Of a stretch of 50,181 bases of DNA, positions 1 through 7,240 are shown piece after piece. Source of the stretch: Alistipes sp. (lineage in GTDB: Bacteria; Bacteroidota; Bacteroidia; Bacteroidales; Rikenellaceae); the NCBI GenBank assembly GCA_017624955.1, contig JAGAMA010000014.1:1-50181 (forward strand), read 5' to 3'. The translations under genes and the position numbers were made by a program. Below the pieces are notes generated by a model. It was not told the DNA's origin. It ran no database searches and was given only the letters and a program-made list of their open reading frames with translations. Each line of letters begins with the position of its first letter. Positions within the stretch are counted from its first letter, which is position 1.

Positions 1-46
1 CAGCCTTCTAAGCTGCCGGTCGAGCGTTCGAGCCGCTCCGCGATCA
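1..46 (+). tRNA. tRNA-Arg(TCT), 3' part only
   Basis: The window opens inside a tRNA. Bases 1-4 (CAGC) pair with 12-15 (GCTG) as the anticodon stem around the 7-nt loop CTTCTAA, so the anticodon at 7-9 is TCT (reads AGA). The T arm is 22-26 GAGCG, loop TTCGAGC, 34-38 CGCTC. Bases 39-45 are the 3' acceptor strand and A46 the discriminator. CCA is not encoded. The D arm and 5' acceptor strand lie before base 1. Confidence 0.9.
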
Positions 47-50
47 CAAG

Positions 51-75
51 AAGCACTCCGCAAGGGGTGCTTTTT
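51..75 (+). terminator. Rho-independent terminator of the tRNA-Arg unit
   Basis: A 9-bp stem (AAGCACTCC with GGGGTGCTT, one T-G wobble) closes a GCAA tetraloop and runs into TTTTT, directly after the tRNA. Confidence 0.9.
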
Positions 76-80
76 GTGTA

Positions 81-129
81 AGAGGGAAGAGCGAAGAGGA
101 AAGAGAAGAGAGCAAAGAGGAGAGAGGAA
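81..129. repeat. Seven in-phase heptamers of type AGAGNNN
   Basis: From base 81 the sequence reads as seven consecutive 7-mers that all begin AGAG (AGAGGGA, AGAGCGA, AGAGGAA, AGAGAAG, AGAGCAA, AGAGGAG, AGAGGAA). No gene covers it. The same kind of heptamer recurs at 28814-28891 and 34217-34251. Confidence 0.8.
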
Positions 130-130
130 A

Positions 131-230
131 AGTTCCTTAAAGTGCCTTAAGGGAGCTTAAGGGGGCTTAAGGGATTCCTTTAGCAACCTTTAGTTTCCTT
201 TAGCAACCCTTTCTCGCCTTTTCTCGCCTT
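131..230. repeat. Decamer array, ten units in exact 10-nt phase
   Basis: Ten consecutive 10-mers keep exact phase: a first set containing CTTAA (AGTGCCTTAA, GGGAGCTTAA) is followed by a set of type TAGNNNCCTT (TAGCAACCTT, TAGTTTCCTT) and then TTCTCGCCTT twice. The two halves are loosely complementary, so the array could fold as a weak hairpin. It fills the 47-382 gene-free stretch together with the heptamers and the rpsP promoter. No coding potential is seen. Confidence 0.8.
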
Positions 231-289
231 TTCTACCCCCATCTGAAATCAAATTTCCCTTATTTTTCAACGATTTTTCGATTCAGAGT

Positions 290-321
290 GTTGGATTTTT
301 GATTTTATCGCATTATCTTTG
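290..321 (+). promoter_or_regulatory. rpsP promoter
   Basis: Bacteroidota-type promoter: GTTG at 290-293, TTTG at 298-301, and the -7 element TATCTTTG at 314-321. Gaps are 4 and 12 nt. The predicted leader before rpsP is about 57 nt. Confidence 0.7.
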
Positions 322-382
322 CACCCGAAATAAGCCGAAAGGCTGAGCGTTTTTTATTAACCTTACAAAATTTTATAGCAAA

Positions 383-913
383 ATGGCTGTTAAAATTCGT
401 CTGGCACGTCACGGTAAGAAGGGTTATGCCTTCTATCACATCGTTGCCGCAGATAGCAGAGCGCCACGTGATGGTAAATTCATCGAGAAGTTGGGTACCT
501 ACAACCCCAACACGAATCCTGCTACGATCGACCTGAACTTCGAGCAAGCACTGGGTTGGTTACTCAAAGGCGCACAACCTACGGACACCTGCCGTGCCAT
601 CCTCTCGTACAAGGGTGTACTCTACAAGAAGCACCTGCTGGGTGGTGTAGCCAAGGGCGCATTCACCGAGGCTGAGGCTGAGGCTCGCTTCAACAAGTGG
701 GCAGAGGCCAAGTCGGGCAAGATCGAGGCCAAGACCTCGAAGCTCGCATCGGATGCCAAGTCGGCCGAGAAGGCTCGTCTGGCTGCCGAGGCTAAGGTAA
801 ACGAGGAGCGTGCCAAGGCTATCGCCGAGAAGAAGGCTGCCGCTGAGGCTGCTGCTGCCGAGGCTGCTGCTGAGGCTGCCGAGGAGGCTACGGAGGCTGC
901 TGTTGAGGAGTAA
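383..913 (+). CDS. rpsP: 30S ribosomal protein S16 with long Ala/Glu tail
   Basis: Structural protein of the small ribosomal subunit. The first 80 or so residues are the S16 fold, starting [11 protein letters not shown] and including the GTYNP segment. At 176 aa it is about twice the usual length. The rest is a low-complexity, highly charged and Ala-rich tail, probably helical and ending in repeated AAEAAEEA-type sequence; such extensions are known in Bacteroidota S16. It has its own promoter (290-321) and terminator (932-975), so it is likely transcribed alone, just ahead of rimM. Codon use is strongly biased, as expected for a highly expressed gene. Confidence 0.97.
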   Translation: MAVKIRLARHGKKGYAFYHIVAADSRAPRDGKFIEKLGTYNPNTNPATIDLNFEQALGWLLKGAQPTDTCRAILSYKGVLYKKHLLGGVAKGAFTEAEAEARFNKWAEAKSGKIEAKTSKLASDAKSAEKARLAAEAKVNEERAKAIAEKKAAAEAAAAEAAAEAAEEATEAAVEE

Positions 914-931
914 TTCCTTGACCGCTTACCG

Positions 932-975
932 AAAAAGAGGCTGTTCCGAAAGGAGCGGCCTCTTATTTTGTTTTT
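932..975 (+). terminator. rpsP terminator
   Basis: An 11-bp stem, GAGGCTGTTCC (937-947) with GGAGCGGCCTC (952-962) including two T-G wobbles, around a GAAA loop, followed by a T-rich tract that also holds the upstream part of the rimM promoter. Confidence 0.85.
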
Positions 976-998
976 TTGTTCGAAATTCACTAATTTTG
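967..998 (+). promoter_or_regulatory. rimM-mnmA promoter
   Basis: TTTG at 967-970, TTTG at 975-978 and TAATTTTG at 991-998, with gaps of 4 and 12 nt. The outer TTTG sits 20 nt from the -7 element, as in the known Bacteroidota consensus. It overlaps the T-tract of the rpsP terminator. Confidence 0.75.
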
Positions 999-1027
999 AA
1001 TGCTGAATTCTAAACTTTGAATTTGTC

Positions 1028-1540
1028 ATGACGCTTTGTGGTCGCATCAATAAACTCTTTGGCACGGGCGGAGGCCTGCGCCTGACACTCTACGAGTCGT
1101 TCCCCGAGGATTTCAACCCCCAAACCACCCCGCTCATCGTCGAGATCGACGGGCTGGAGGTGCCCCTCTACTGCGACGAATTCGACTATGTAGGGGCTTC
1201 GGGAGCCTCGGTGCGCTTTGCCGACATGGACACCGAGCGCCGAGCCGAGGAGCTGCTGGGCAAGGAGTTCTCGATCGAGCTGGAGGCCGAGGAGCGCGAG
1301 GAGGATGAGTTCTACCTCGAAGACCTCATCGGCTTCCGTGCCACAATCCTCGAAATGGGCACGGAGCGCACCTTCTCGGGCGAGGTGGCGGACTACATCG
1401 ACAGCGAAATCAACCCCCTGTTCGAACTCGACATCGAGGGGCGCGAGGTCCTCGTTCCGGCGGTGGACGAGATGATCGGCGGCATCGACTTCGAGCGTGA
1501 GCAAATCAAATTCATCCTCCCCGAAGGACTTATCGATTAA
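1028..1540 (+). CDS. rimM: 16S rRNA processing protein RimM
   Basis: Ribosome maturation factor that acts on the 30S head and binds S19; it often neighbours rpsP, as here. The 170-aa length is normal. The N-terminal RimM domain covers about residues 1-85 and the C-terminal PRC-barrel domain about 95-170, with the conserved region around YLEDLIGF and a typical ending before ILPEGLID. It is acidic overall. The start is the ATG at 1028, about 30 nt after the -7 element. The mnmA start lies 6 nt after the stop, so the two form an operon linking ribosome maturation and tRNA modification. Confidence 0.95.
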   Translation: MTLCGRINKLFGTGGGLRLTLYESFPEDFNPQTTPLIVEIDGLEVPLYCDEFDYVGASGASVRFADMDTERRAEELLGKEFSIELEAEEREEDEFYLEDLIGFRATILEMGTERTFSGEVADYIDSEINPLFELDIEGREVLVPAVDEMIGGIDFEREQIKFILPEGLID

Positions 1541-1546
1541 CAAGTT

Positions 1547-2752
1547 ATGGCGCGCGTAGTAGTTGGACTTTCGGGTGGCGTGGACTCCTCGGTAGCGGCC
1601 TATCTGCTCAAGGCGGAGGGGCACGAGGTGATCGGCCTCTTCATGGTCAATTGGCACGACACGACCGGCACGTTGGAGGGCGACTGCCCCTGGCACGACG
1701 ACCGCGTATTTGCCGAGCTGGTGGCCAAGAAGCTCGATATTGCGCTGCGCGTCGTGGATCTCTCGGAGGAGTATCGTCGGCGCGTGGTCGAGTACATGTT
1801 CGCGGAGTACGAGGCGGGGCGCACCCCCAATCCCGATGTGCTCTGCAACCGCGAAATCAAATTCGACGTCTTCCTAAAAGAGGCGCTCAAGCTCGGTGCC
1901 GACTATGTTGCTACGGGCCACTACTGCCGTAAAACGACCACTACCCTCCCCGACGGCACGGAGCGTTACCACCTCCTCGCCGGCTCGGACCCCAACAAAG
2001 ATCAAAGTTACTTCCTCTGCCAACTCACGCAGGAACAGCTCCGCTATGCCCTCTTCCCGATCGGTCACCTCTTAAAGCCCGAAGTTCGGCGCATCGCCAC
2101 CGAGCAGGGGCTTGCCACGGCCAAGCGCAAAGATTCGCAGGGCATCTGCTTTGTGGGCAAGGTCGATCTGCCTACCTTCCTCCAGCAAAAGCTCGCCAAG
2201 AAGGTGGGTAACGTCCATGAAATCAAGCAGGAGTGGCCGAAGTTCGACCGCCGTCCCCACTATACACCATCCGATGATGAGCCAAGCGATGAACTCCTCG
2301 AAGCACTCGCCGAGGGGTGGCACTACACGGTGCGCGACGGCAAGAAGATCGGCACACACAACGGCGCCCATTTCTACACGATCGGGCAGCGCAAGGGGCT
2401 TGGCATCGGCGGGCGCAAAGAGTCGCTCTTCATCCTCGCCACGGATGTTGCCGAGAATGTGATCTATGTGGGCGAGGGGGATAGCCACCGCGGTCTGTGG
2501 CGACCCACGTTGAAGATTGAGCGTGAGGCGATGCATTGGGTCGATCCCGATCGCGCCATTGCGGAGGGCGAGACGCTCCGCTGCCTGGTGCGCATCCGCT
2601 ATCGCCAGCCGCTGCAAGGGGCTGTGCTCTACCGCCGTGCAGGGGGCTTCTACCTGCTGTTCGACGAACCGCAACGCGGCATCACGGCCGGCCAATTTGC
2701 CGCCCTGTACGACGACGAGGAGCTGATCGCCTCGGGCGTGATTTGCGAATAG
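1547..2752 (+). CDS. mnmA: tRNA-specific 2-thiouridylase MnmA
   Basis: Adds the 2-thio group to U34 of tRNA-Lys, -Glu and -Gln in the cytoplasm, using sulfur passed from a cysteine desulfurase. The PP-loop SGGVDSS is at residues 9-15, and the two catalytic cysteines are C100 (DVLCN) and C201 (GICFVG). The motif GQRKGLGIGG follows. Between GICFVG and that motif there is an insertion of roughly 35 residues compared with the E. coli enzyme (charged, containing PSDDEPSDELLE), which makes the protein 401 aa. It is the second gene of the rimM operon. No hairpin terminator follows directly; the composite palindromic element starts 41 nt downstream. Confidence 0.95.
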   Translation: MARVVVGLSGGVDSSVAAYLLKAEGHEVIGLFMVNWHDTTGTLEGDCPWHDDRVFAELVAKKLDIALRVVDLSEEYRRRVVEYMFAEYEAGRTPNPDVLCNREIKFDVFLKEALKLGADYVATGHYCRKTTTTLPDGTERYHLLAGSDPNKDQSYFLCQLTQEQLRYALFPIGHLLKPEVRRIATEQGLATAKRKDSQGICFVGKVDLPTFLQQKLAKKVGNVHEIKQEWPKFDRRPHYTPSDDEPSDELLEALAEGWHYTVRDGKKIGTHNGAHFYTIGQRKGLGIGGRKESLFILATDVAENVIYVGEGDSHRGLWRPTLKIEREAMHWVDPDRAIAEGETLRCLVRIRYRQPLQGAVLYRRAGGFYLLFDEPQRGITAGQFAALYDDEELIASGVICE

Positions 2753-2793
2753 ATTCGCAAATTCAAAATTATTGCGGTCACAATAAAGCGTGT

Positions 2794-3008
2794 CAGCCTT
2801 TTGGTTGCCAATGGCAACCGATTTGAAAAAGAGAAATCCACCTTCCCAAGCAAGGCTTGGAGGTGGATTTCTCTTTTTCAAAGCCACCTAAAGGCGGCTA
2901 CACAAGGCTGAAAAAAGATTTGACAAAGTCAATCAATATAAAAAAAATATAGACAATCCTCCCAAACCCTCCTTTGATAAGGAGGGCTTAGTCGCTTCGC
3001 TCCTTGGG
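2794..3008 (+). repeat. Composite palindromic element, copy A (cloverleaf plus GGAGGG hairpin)
   Basis: Outer arms CAGCCTTTTG (2794-2803) and CACAAGGCTG (2901-2910) can close a junction that holds three hairpins: 2803-2819 (7 bp, AAT loop), 2822-2882 (22-bp perfect outer stem, then 6 bp around AAG) and 2883-2898. A second part, 2956-3008, has CCCTCC pairing with GGAGGG and then GCTTAGTCGCTTCGCTCC. The same two parts occur at 16544-16759 in reverse orientation at almost equal total length. With its flanks it fills the 390-nt gap after mnmA. The long hairpin may also end mnmA transcripts. Confidence 0.8.
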
Positions 3009-3116
3009 TAATACTATGAACGGTTGGGGAGCTGCGACAAAATTCTATCCCTCGCAAAATGTTAGGCAGAACTAACATTGCAAGGTATACCGATGCATAT
3101 AAAATGGCATGATATT

Positions 3117-3124
3117 TAGCTTTG
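3117..3124 (+). promoter_or_regulatory. -7 element of the HTH regulator
   Basis: TAGCTTTG fits TAnnTTTG and lies 18 nt before the ATG at 3143. No good -33 TTTG is seen at the usual distance. Confidence 0.5.
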
Positions 3125-3142
3125 TGAGAAAGAAAGTATGCC

Positions 3143-3370
3143 ATGATTTCGCCAATCGATCAATACATTATTGATGCTGTCCGCAAGATGCGACGCGAGC
3201 AACATATCTCGCAAGCGATGTTGGGAAGCTGGATTGGTGTATCGCGTGGTTTCATCGGGCAGGTTGAAAGTCCGAAATGCGATGTAAAGTACAGCCCGAC
3301 ACACCTCAACGAAATTGCCAAATATCTTGGTTGCTCGCCCCGCGATTTTCTACCCGAAAAGCCGCTCTAA
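3143..3370 (+). CDS. Small XRE/Cro-type HTH regulator
   Basis: A 75-aa protein that is almost entirely one helix-turn-helix domain of the Cro/C1 type. Residues about 8-62 carry the pattern RREQHISQAMLG, IGVSRGFIGQVE, then LNEIAKYLGCSPRDF. No other domain is present, so it probably binds DNA as a dimer. Its target is unknown. The next gene starts 2 nt after its stop, so the pair is likely co-transcribed. Similar single-domain regulators occur as stand-alone autoregulators or as remnants of toxin-antitoxin or phage modules. No toxin-like partner is seen. Confidence 0.85.
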   Translation: MISPIDQYIIDAVRKMRREQHISQAMLGSWIGVSRGFIGQVESPKCDVKYSPTHLNEIAKYLGCSPRDFLPEKPL

Positions 3371-3372
3371 CC

Positions 3373-4176
3373 ATGTGGCGTATTCTCCTATCACTCACAC
3401 TGATTACCATCACGCAACCCCTCGTTGCGCAACTGCGGTTTGGCTATTACGATGTCGATCGGCTCTATGATACCGAGCCGTCGCTCTTCTACGACGATAC
3501 GGAGTTCACGCCCGAGGGGCGCTACAAGTGGGACTCGACACGTTACGAACGAAAAGTAAATCAGGTTGTTGCCGTCATCGACTCGCTCCGATGCGATGCC
3601 GTGGCGCTCTATGGCGTGGAGAGTGAGCAGGTGGTGCGCGATATCGCCCTGCGCCTGAAGGGCGACTACACCTATCTCCACCGCACAATCAACTCCTTCG
3701 ACGGCATGGACTTTGCCCTGCTCTACCTGGCCGATCGGCTGGAGCCCCTGCATGCCGAGGCACAACGAGCGGCCCTGATCATCGAGGCGCTCATCGGCAG
3801 GGATACGGTCAATCTTGTGCTATGCTCCGACAGTCGCTTTGCCGACCTGCACATCGAGGAGCTGATCGAGCGCCATCCCGAGCGGGGCATGCTGGTAGCA
3901 GGAAAGCTCTACAACCTCGATGCTACAGCCTACGGGCTGCATGACTGCCTCGCTGCGGCGGCTCGTCGCGGGCAGGGCAACCGCATCTACCGCGGGCGTT
4001 GGCGGATGCGCGATCGCATCTTCACACGCCCGCCCCTCCGTGGTCATGAGGGGGCGGTAGTGATTCGCCGCGAGTGGCTCGATGAGCGCACCGCAGAGCC
4101 GCTTCCCACCTACCGCGGCAACCGCTACACCAAAGGTGTAGGGGCTTACCTGCCCCTCTGGTGCGAGATTGAGTAG
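3373..4176 (+). CDS. Exported EEP-fold protein, probably catalytically dead
   Basis: A 267-aa protein related to the endonuclease/exonuclease/phosphatase-like exported proteins of Bacteroidales. Residues 1-20 are a signal peptide ending LVAQ. The usual opening YNVENLFD is degenerate (YDVDRLYD, 26-33), though TEFTPEGRYKW and the GMDFALLY segment (111-118) support the family. The metal-binding Glu segment (EVEN type) reads GVES at 81-84, the GDFN-type motif reads GKLYN at 177-181, and the terminal SDH motif is replaced by GAY before LPLW. I infer that nuclease or phosphatase activity is lost. The longer upstream reading of this frame overlaps the HTH gene, so I chose the ATG at 3373 in front of the signal peptide. 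Confidence 0.7.
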   Translation: MWRILLSLTLITITQPLVAQLRFGYYDVDRLYDTEPSLFYDDTEFTPEGRYKWDSTRYERKVNQVVAVIDSLRCDAVALYGVESEQVVRDIALRLKGDYTYLHRTINSFDGMDFALLYLADRLEPLHAEAQRAALIIEALIGRDTVNLVLCSDSRFADLHIEELIERHPERGMLVAGKLYNLDATAYGLHDCLAAAARRGQGNRIYRGRWRMRDRIFTRPPLRGHEGAVVIRREWLDERTAEPLPTYRGNRYTKGVGAYLPLWCEIE

Positions 4177-4183
4177 TTTTTTC

Positions 4184-4214
4184 TTGCACAGACCAAAAAA
4201 ATATACTATATTCG
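4184..4214 (+). promoter_or_regulatory. ppdK promoter
   Basis: TTG at 4184-4186, a 20-nt gap, then TATATTCG at 4207-4214, one mismatch from TAnnTTTG. The leader before ppdK would be about 85 nt and A/T-rich. Confidence 0.55.
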
Positions 4215-4302
4215 CAATCCGCAGTTTGTGGAGCAAGATTTTTAGCAAAAAGATAAAAACAACAAACAATTTTCAATATTTTTTTAATAACACTATCATT
4301 TT

Positions 4303-7032
4303 ATGGCAGACGTAAAACGAGTTTATACCTTCGGTAACAAAGAGGCCGAGGGTAATGGTAAGATGCGTGAGCTGCTGGGTGGTAAGGGTGCAAACCTCGC
4401 TGAGATGAACCTCATCGGTATGCCCGTACCTCCGGGTTTCACGATCACGACGGACACCTGCGCCGAGTACTACGCACAGGGTAAGGAGGCAGTCGTAGAG
4501 CTGCTCAAGCCCGAGGTAGAGAAGGCCGTGGCTAACATCGAGAAGCTGACCGGCCGCAAGTTCGGTGACAAGCAGCAGCCCCTGCTGCTGTCGGTACGTT
4601 CGGGTGCTCGCGCTTCGATGCCCGGTATGATGGATACGATCCTCAACCTGGGTATGAACGACGAGGCTGTAGAGGCTATGGCCAAGCTCAGCGGTAATCC
4701 CTGGTTCGCATGGGACTCGTACCGCCGTTTCGTACAGATGTACGGTGACGTAGTACTCGAGATGAAGCCCGCTTCGAAGGAGGATCAGGATCCCTTCGAG
4801 GAGATCATCGAGAAGCAGAAGGAGAAGCGCGGTATCACGAAGGATACCGACCTCACGGTAGAGGATCTGAAGGAGCTGGTAGCTTCGTTCAAGGCCGCCG
4901 TAAAGGCTTCGACCGGCAAGGATTTCCCCGCTTGTCCCTGGGAGCAGCTTTGGGGTGCTATCTGCGCCGTGTTCGGTTCGTGGATGAACGATCGCGCCAT
5001 CCTGTATCGTAAGCTCAACAACATCCCCGCCGAGTGGGGTACGGCCGTATCGGTTATGGCCATGGTATTCGGTAACATGGGTGACAACTCGGCAACGGGT
5101 GTAGCCTTCTCGCGTGACGCCGCAACGGGTGAGGACATCTTCAACGGTGAGTACCTGATCAACGCTCAGGGCGAGGACGTGGTTGCCGGTATCCGCACGC
5201 CGCAGCAGATCACGATCGAGGGTTCGCGTCGTTGGGCCAAGGCTCAGAACATCTCGGAGGAGGAGCGCGTAGCCAAGTATCCTTCGCTCGAGGAGGTAAT
5301 GCCCGAGGTTTACAAGGAGCTGGATGCTATCCAGAACCACCTCGAGGATCACTACCGCGATATGCAGGACATCGAGTTCACGATCCAGGACGGTAAGCTC
5401 TGGATGCTGCAGTGCCGCAACGGTAAGCGTACGGGTGCTGCCATGGTGAAGATCGCCATGGATATGCTCCGCGAGGGTATGATCGACGAGAAGACGGCCG
5501 TACTGCGTTGCGAGCCCGCCAAGCTCGACGAGCTGCTCCACCCCGTATTCGATAAGAAGGCCATCGCTTCGGCCAAGGTGATCACGAAGGGTCTGCCCGC
5601 ATCGCCGGGTGCCGCTACGGGTCCCGTTGTATTCTTCGCCGACGATGCCGCCAAGGTTCTGGCCGAGACGGGTCAGCGCGCTATCCTGGTGCGTATCGAG
5701 ACCTCGCCCGAGGACCTGAAGGGTATGTTGGATGCTGCCGGTATTCTGACCGCTCGCGGTGGTATGACCTCGCACGCAGCCGTAGTTGCCCGTGGTATGG
5801 GTAAGTGCTGCGTATCGGGTGCCGGTGAGCTGGAGATCGACTACAAGGCTCGCACGATCAAGGTTGACGGTGTAACGGTTAAGGAGGGCGATTGGATTTC
5901 GCTCAACGGTTCGACGGGTGAGGTTTACCTCGGTGAGGTAGCTACGCGCGCTGCCGACCTGAGCGGTGACTTCGGTAAGCTGATGGAGCTGGCCGGTAAG
6001 TACTCGGTACTGAAGGTTCGCGCCAACGCCGATACGCCGAAGGATGCAGCCCAGGCATTTGAGTTCGGTGCCGAGGGTATCGGTCTCTGCCGTACGGAGC
6101 ACATGTTCTTCGAGGGCGACCGTATCAAGGCTATCCGCGAGATGATTCTGTCAGACGATGAGGCCGGCCGTCGTGTAGCACTGAACAAGCTGCTGCCGAT
6201 CCAGCGTGGCGACTTCGAAGGTCTGTTCAAGGCCATGAAGGGTCACCCCGTAACGGTTCGTCTCCTGGATCCCCCCTTGCACGAGTTCGTTCCGCATGAC
6301 CTGAAGGGTCAGCAGGAGATGGCCGACGAGATGGGTGTACCCGTTGAGAAGATCATCGCCAAGGTAGAGGCTCTGGCCGAGTTCAACCCGATGCTGGGTC
6401 ACCGTGGTTGCCGTCTGGGTAACACCTATCCGGAGATTACCGAGATGCAGACGCGCGCCATCATCGAGGCTGCCATGAACGTAAAGGCTACGGGTATGGA
6501 TGTACACGTAGAGATCATGGTTCCGCTGGTTGGTAACCACAAGGAGCTCCGCTACCAGAAGAACATCATCGACAAGACCGCCGAGCAGGTATTCTCGGAG
6601 CGCAACGATAAGATCGACTACATGGTAGGTACGATGATCGAGGTTCCCCGTGCAGCCGTTACGGCTAACCAGATCGCCGAGGTTGCCCAGTTCTTCTCGT
6701 TCGGTACGAATGACCTGACGCAGATGACGCTTGGCTTCTCGCGTGACGATATTTCGAAGTTCCTGCCGATCTACCTCGAGAAGGGTATCCTGAAGAACGA
6801 CCCGTTCCAGATCCTGGATCGCAACGGTGTAGGTCAGCTGATCCGTGAGGCCGTATTCAAGGGTCGCGGTACGCGCGATAACCTCAAGTGCGGTATCTGC
6901 GGTGAGCACGGTGGTGAGCCCTCGTCGGTAGAGTTCTGCCACTATGCAGGTCTGAACTATGTAAGCTGCTCGCCCTTCCGCGTGCCCATCGCACGCCTGG
7001 CTGCGGCACATGCTGCCCTGAACCAGAAGTAA
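4303..7032 (+). CDS. ppdK: Pyruvate, phosphate dikinase
   Basis: Interconverts pyruvate, ATP and phosphate with phosphoenolpyruvate, AMP and pyrophosphate; in anaerobic Bacteroidales it links glycolysis and PEP formation. The 909-aa length is typical. The N-terminal ATP-grasp domain covers about 1-340. The swivelling phosphohistidine domain carries GGMTSHAA with catalytic H491. The C-terminal TIM barrel binds pyruvate/PEP, with the acid-base cysteine C866 in GICGEHGG. Codon use is very biased (GGT, GAG, AAG, TCG), which indicates high expression. It is a single-gene unit with its own promoter and a strong terminator at 7053. Confidence 0.98.
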   Translation: MADVKRVYTFGNKEAEGNGKMRELLGGKGANLAEMNLIGMPVPPGFTITTDTCAEYYAQGKEAVVELLKPEVEKAVANIEKLTGRKFGDKQQPLLLSVRSGARASMPGMMDTILNLGMNDEAVEAMAKLSGNPWFAWDSYRRFVQMYGDVVLEMKPASKEDQDPFEEIIEKQKEKRGITKDTDLTVEDLKELVASFKAAVKASTGKDFPACPWEQLWGAICAVFGSWMNDRAILYRKLNNIPAEWGTAVSVMAMVFGNMGDNSATGVAFSRDAATGEDIFNGEYLINAQGEDVVAGIRTPQQITIEGSRRWAKAQNISEEERVAKYPSLEEVMPEVYKELDAIQNHLEDHYRDMQDIEFTIQDGKLWMLQCRNGKRTGAAMVKIAMDMLREGMIDEKTAVLRCEPAKLDELLHPVFDKKAIASAKVITKGLPASPGAATGPVVFFADDAAKVLAETGQRAILVRIETSPEDLKGMLDAAGILTARGGMTSHAAVVARGMGKCCVSGAGELEIDYKARTIKVDGVTVKEGDWISLNGSTGEVYLGEVATRAADLSGDFGKLMELAGKYSVLKVRANADTPKDAAQAFEFGAEGIGLCRTEHMFFEGDRIKAIREMILSDDEAGRRVALNKLLPIQRGDFEGLFKAMKGHPVTVRLLDPPLHEFVPHDLKGQQEMADEMGVPVEKIIAKVEALAEFNPMLGHRGCRLGNTYPEITEMQTRAIIEAAMNVKATGMDVHVEIMVPLVGNHKELRYQKNIIDKTAEQVFSERNDKIDYMVGTMIEVPRAAVTANQIAEVAQFFSFGTNDLTQMTLGFSRDDISKFLPIYLEKGILKNDPFQILDRNGVGQLIREAVFKGRGTRDNLKCGICGEHGGEPSSVEFCHYAGLNYVSCSPFRVPIARLAAAHAALNQK

Positions 7033-7052
7033 TTCTGCAAGTTCAGCATACG

Positions 7053-7090
7053 AAAAGAGGTCGCTCGAATGAGCGACCTCTTTTGTTTTT
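7053..7090 (+). terminator. ppdK terminator
   Basis: A 14-bp perfect stem, AAAAGAGGTCGCTC with GAGCGACCTCTTTT, around GAAT, then G and TTTTT. Confidence 0.95.
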
Positions 7091-7100
7091 GGATGAGAAG

Positions 7101-7230
7101 GGCGAGAAAGGGGACTAAAGGATACTAAAGGTGGCTAAAGGGAGCTAAAGGATATAAAAAAAGAGATTAAAGAAACCTCTTTAATCTCCTTTAGTAACCT
7201 TTAGTAACCCTTAGTCGCCCTTAATCTCCT
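7101..7230. repeat. Decamer array, thirteen phased units forming a long inverted repeat
   Basis: Exact 10-nt blocks run from GGCGAGAAAG through GGGACTAAAG, GATACTAAAG, GTGGCTAAAG and GGAGCTAAAG, then flip to TTAATCTCCT, TTAGTAACCT, TTAGTAACCC, TTAGTCGCCC. Left units contain CTAAAG and right units CCTTTAG. The centre is a 10-bp stem, GAGATTAAAG with CTTTAATCTC. The whole can fold as one imperfect hairpin of about 125 nt. It lies just past the ppdK terminator. Confidence 0.8.
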
Positions 7231-7240
7231 TTTATAGCGA

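Noticed and set aside
81-230. CRISPR array
   Set aside because: The repeat units are 7 or 10 nt, contiguous and without spacers; no cas gene is in the window.
3277-3372. Upstream extension of the EEP-type gene
   Set aside because: It overlaps the HTH gene in another frame, and the ATG at 3373 directly precedes a clear signal peptide.
4273-6102. 609-codon open frame antisense to ppdK
   Set aside because: The strong codon bias of ppdK removes stops from the opposite frame. The translation has no recognisable domain and is rich in Leu/Arg/His; ppdK on the other strand is certain.
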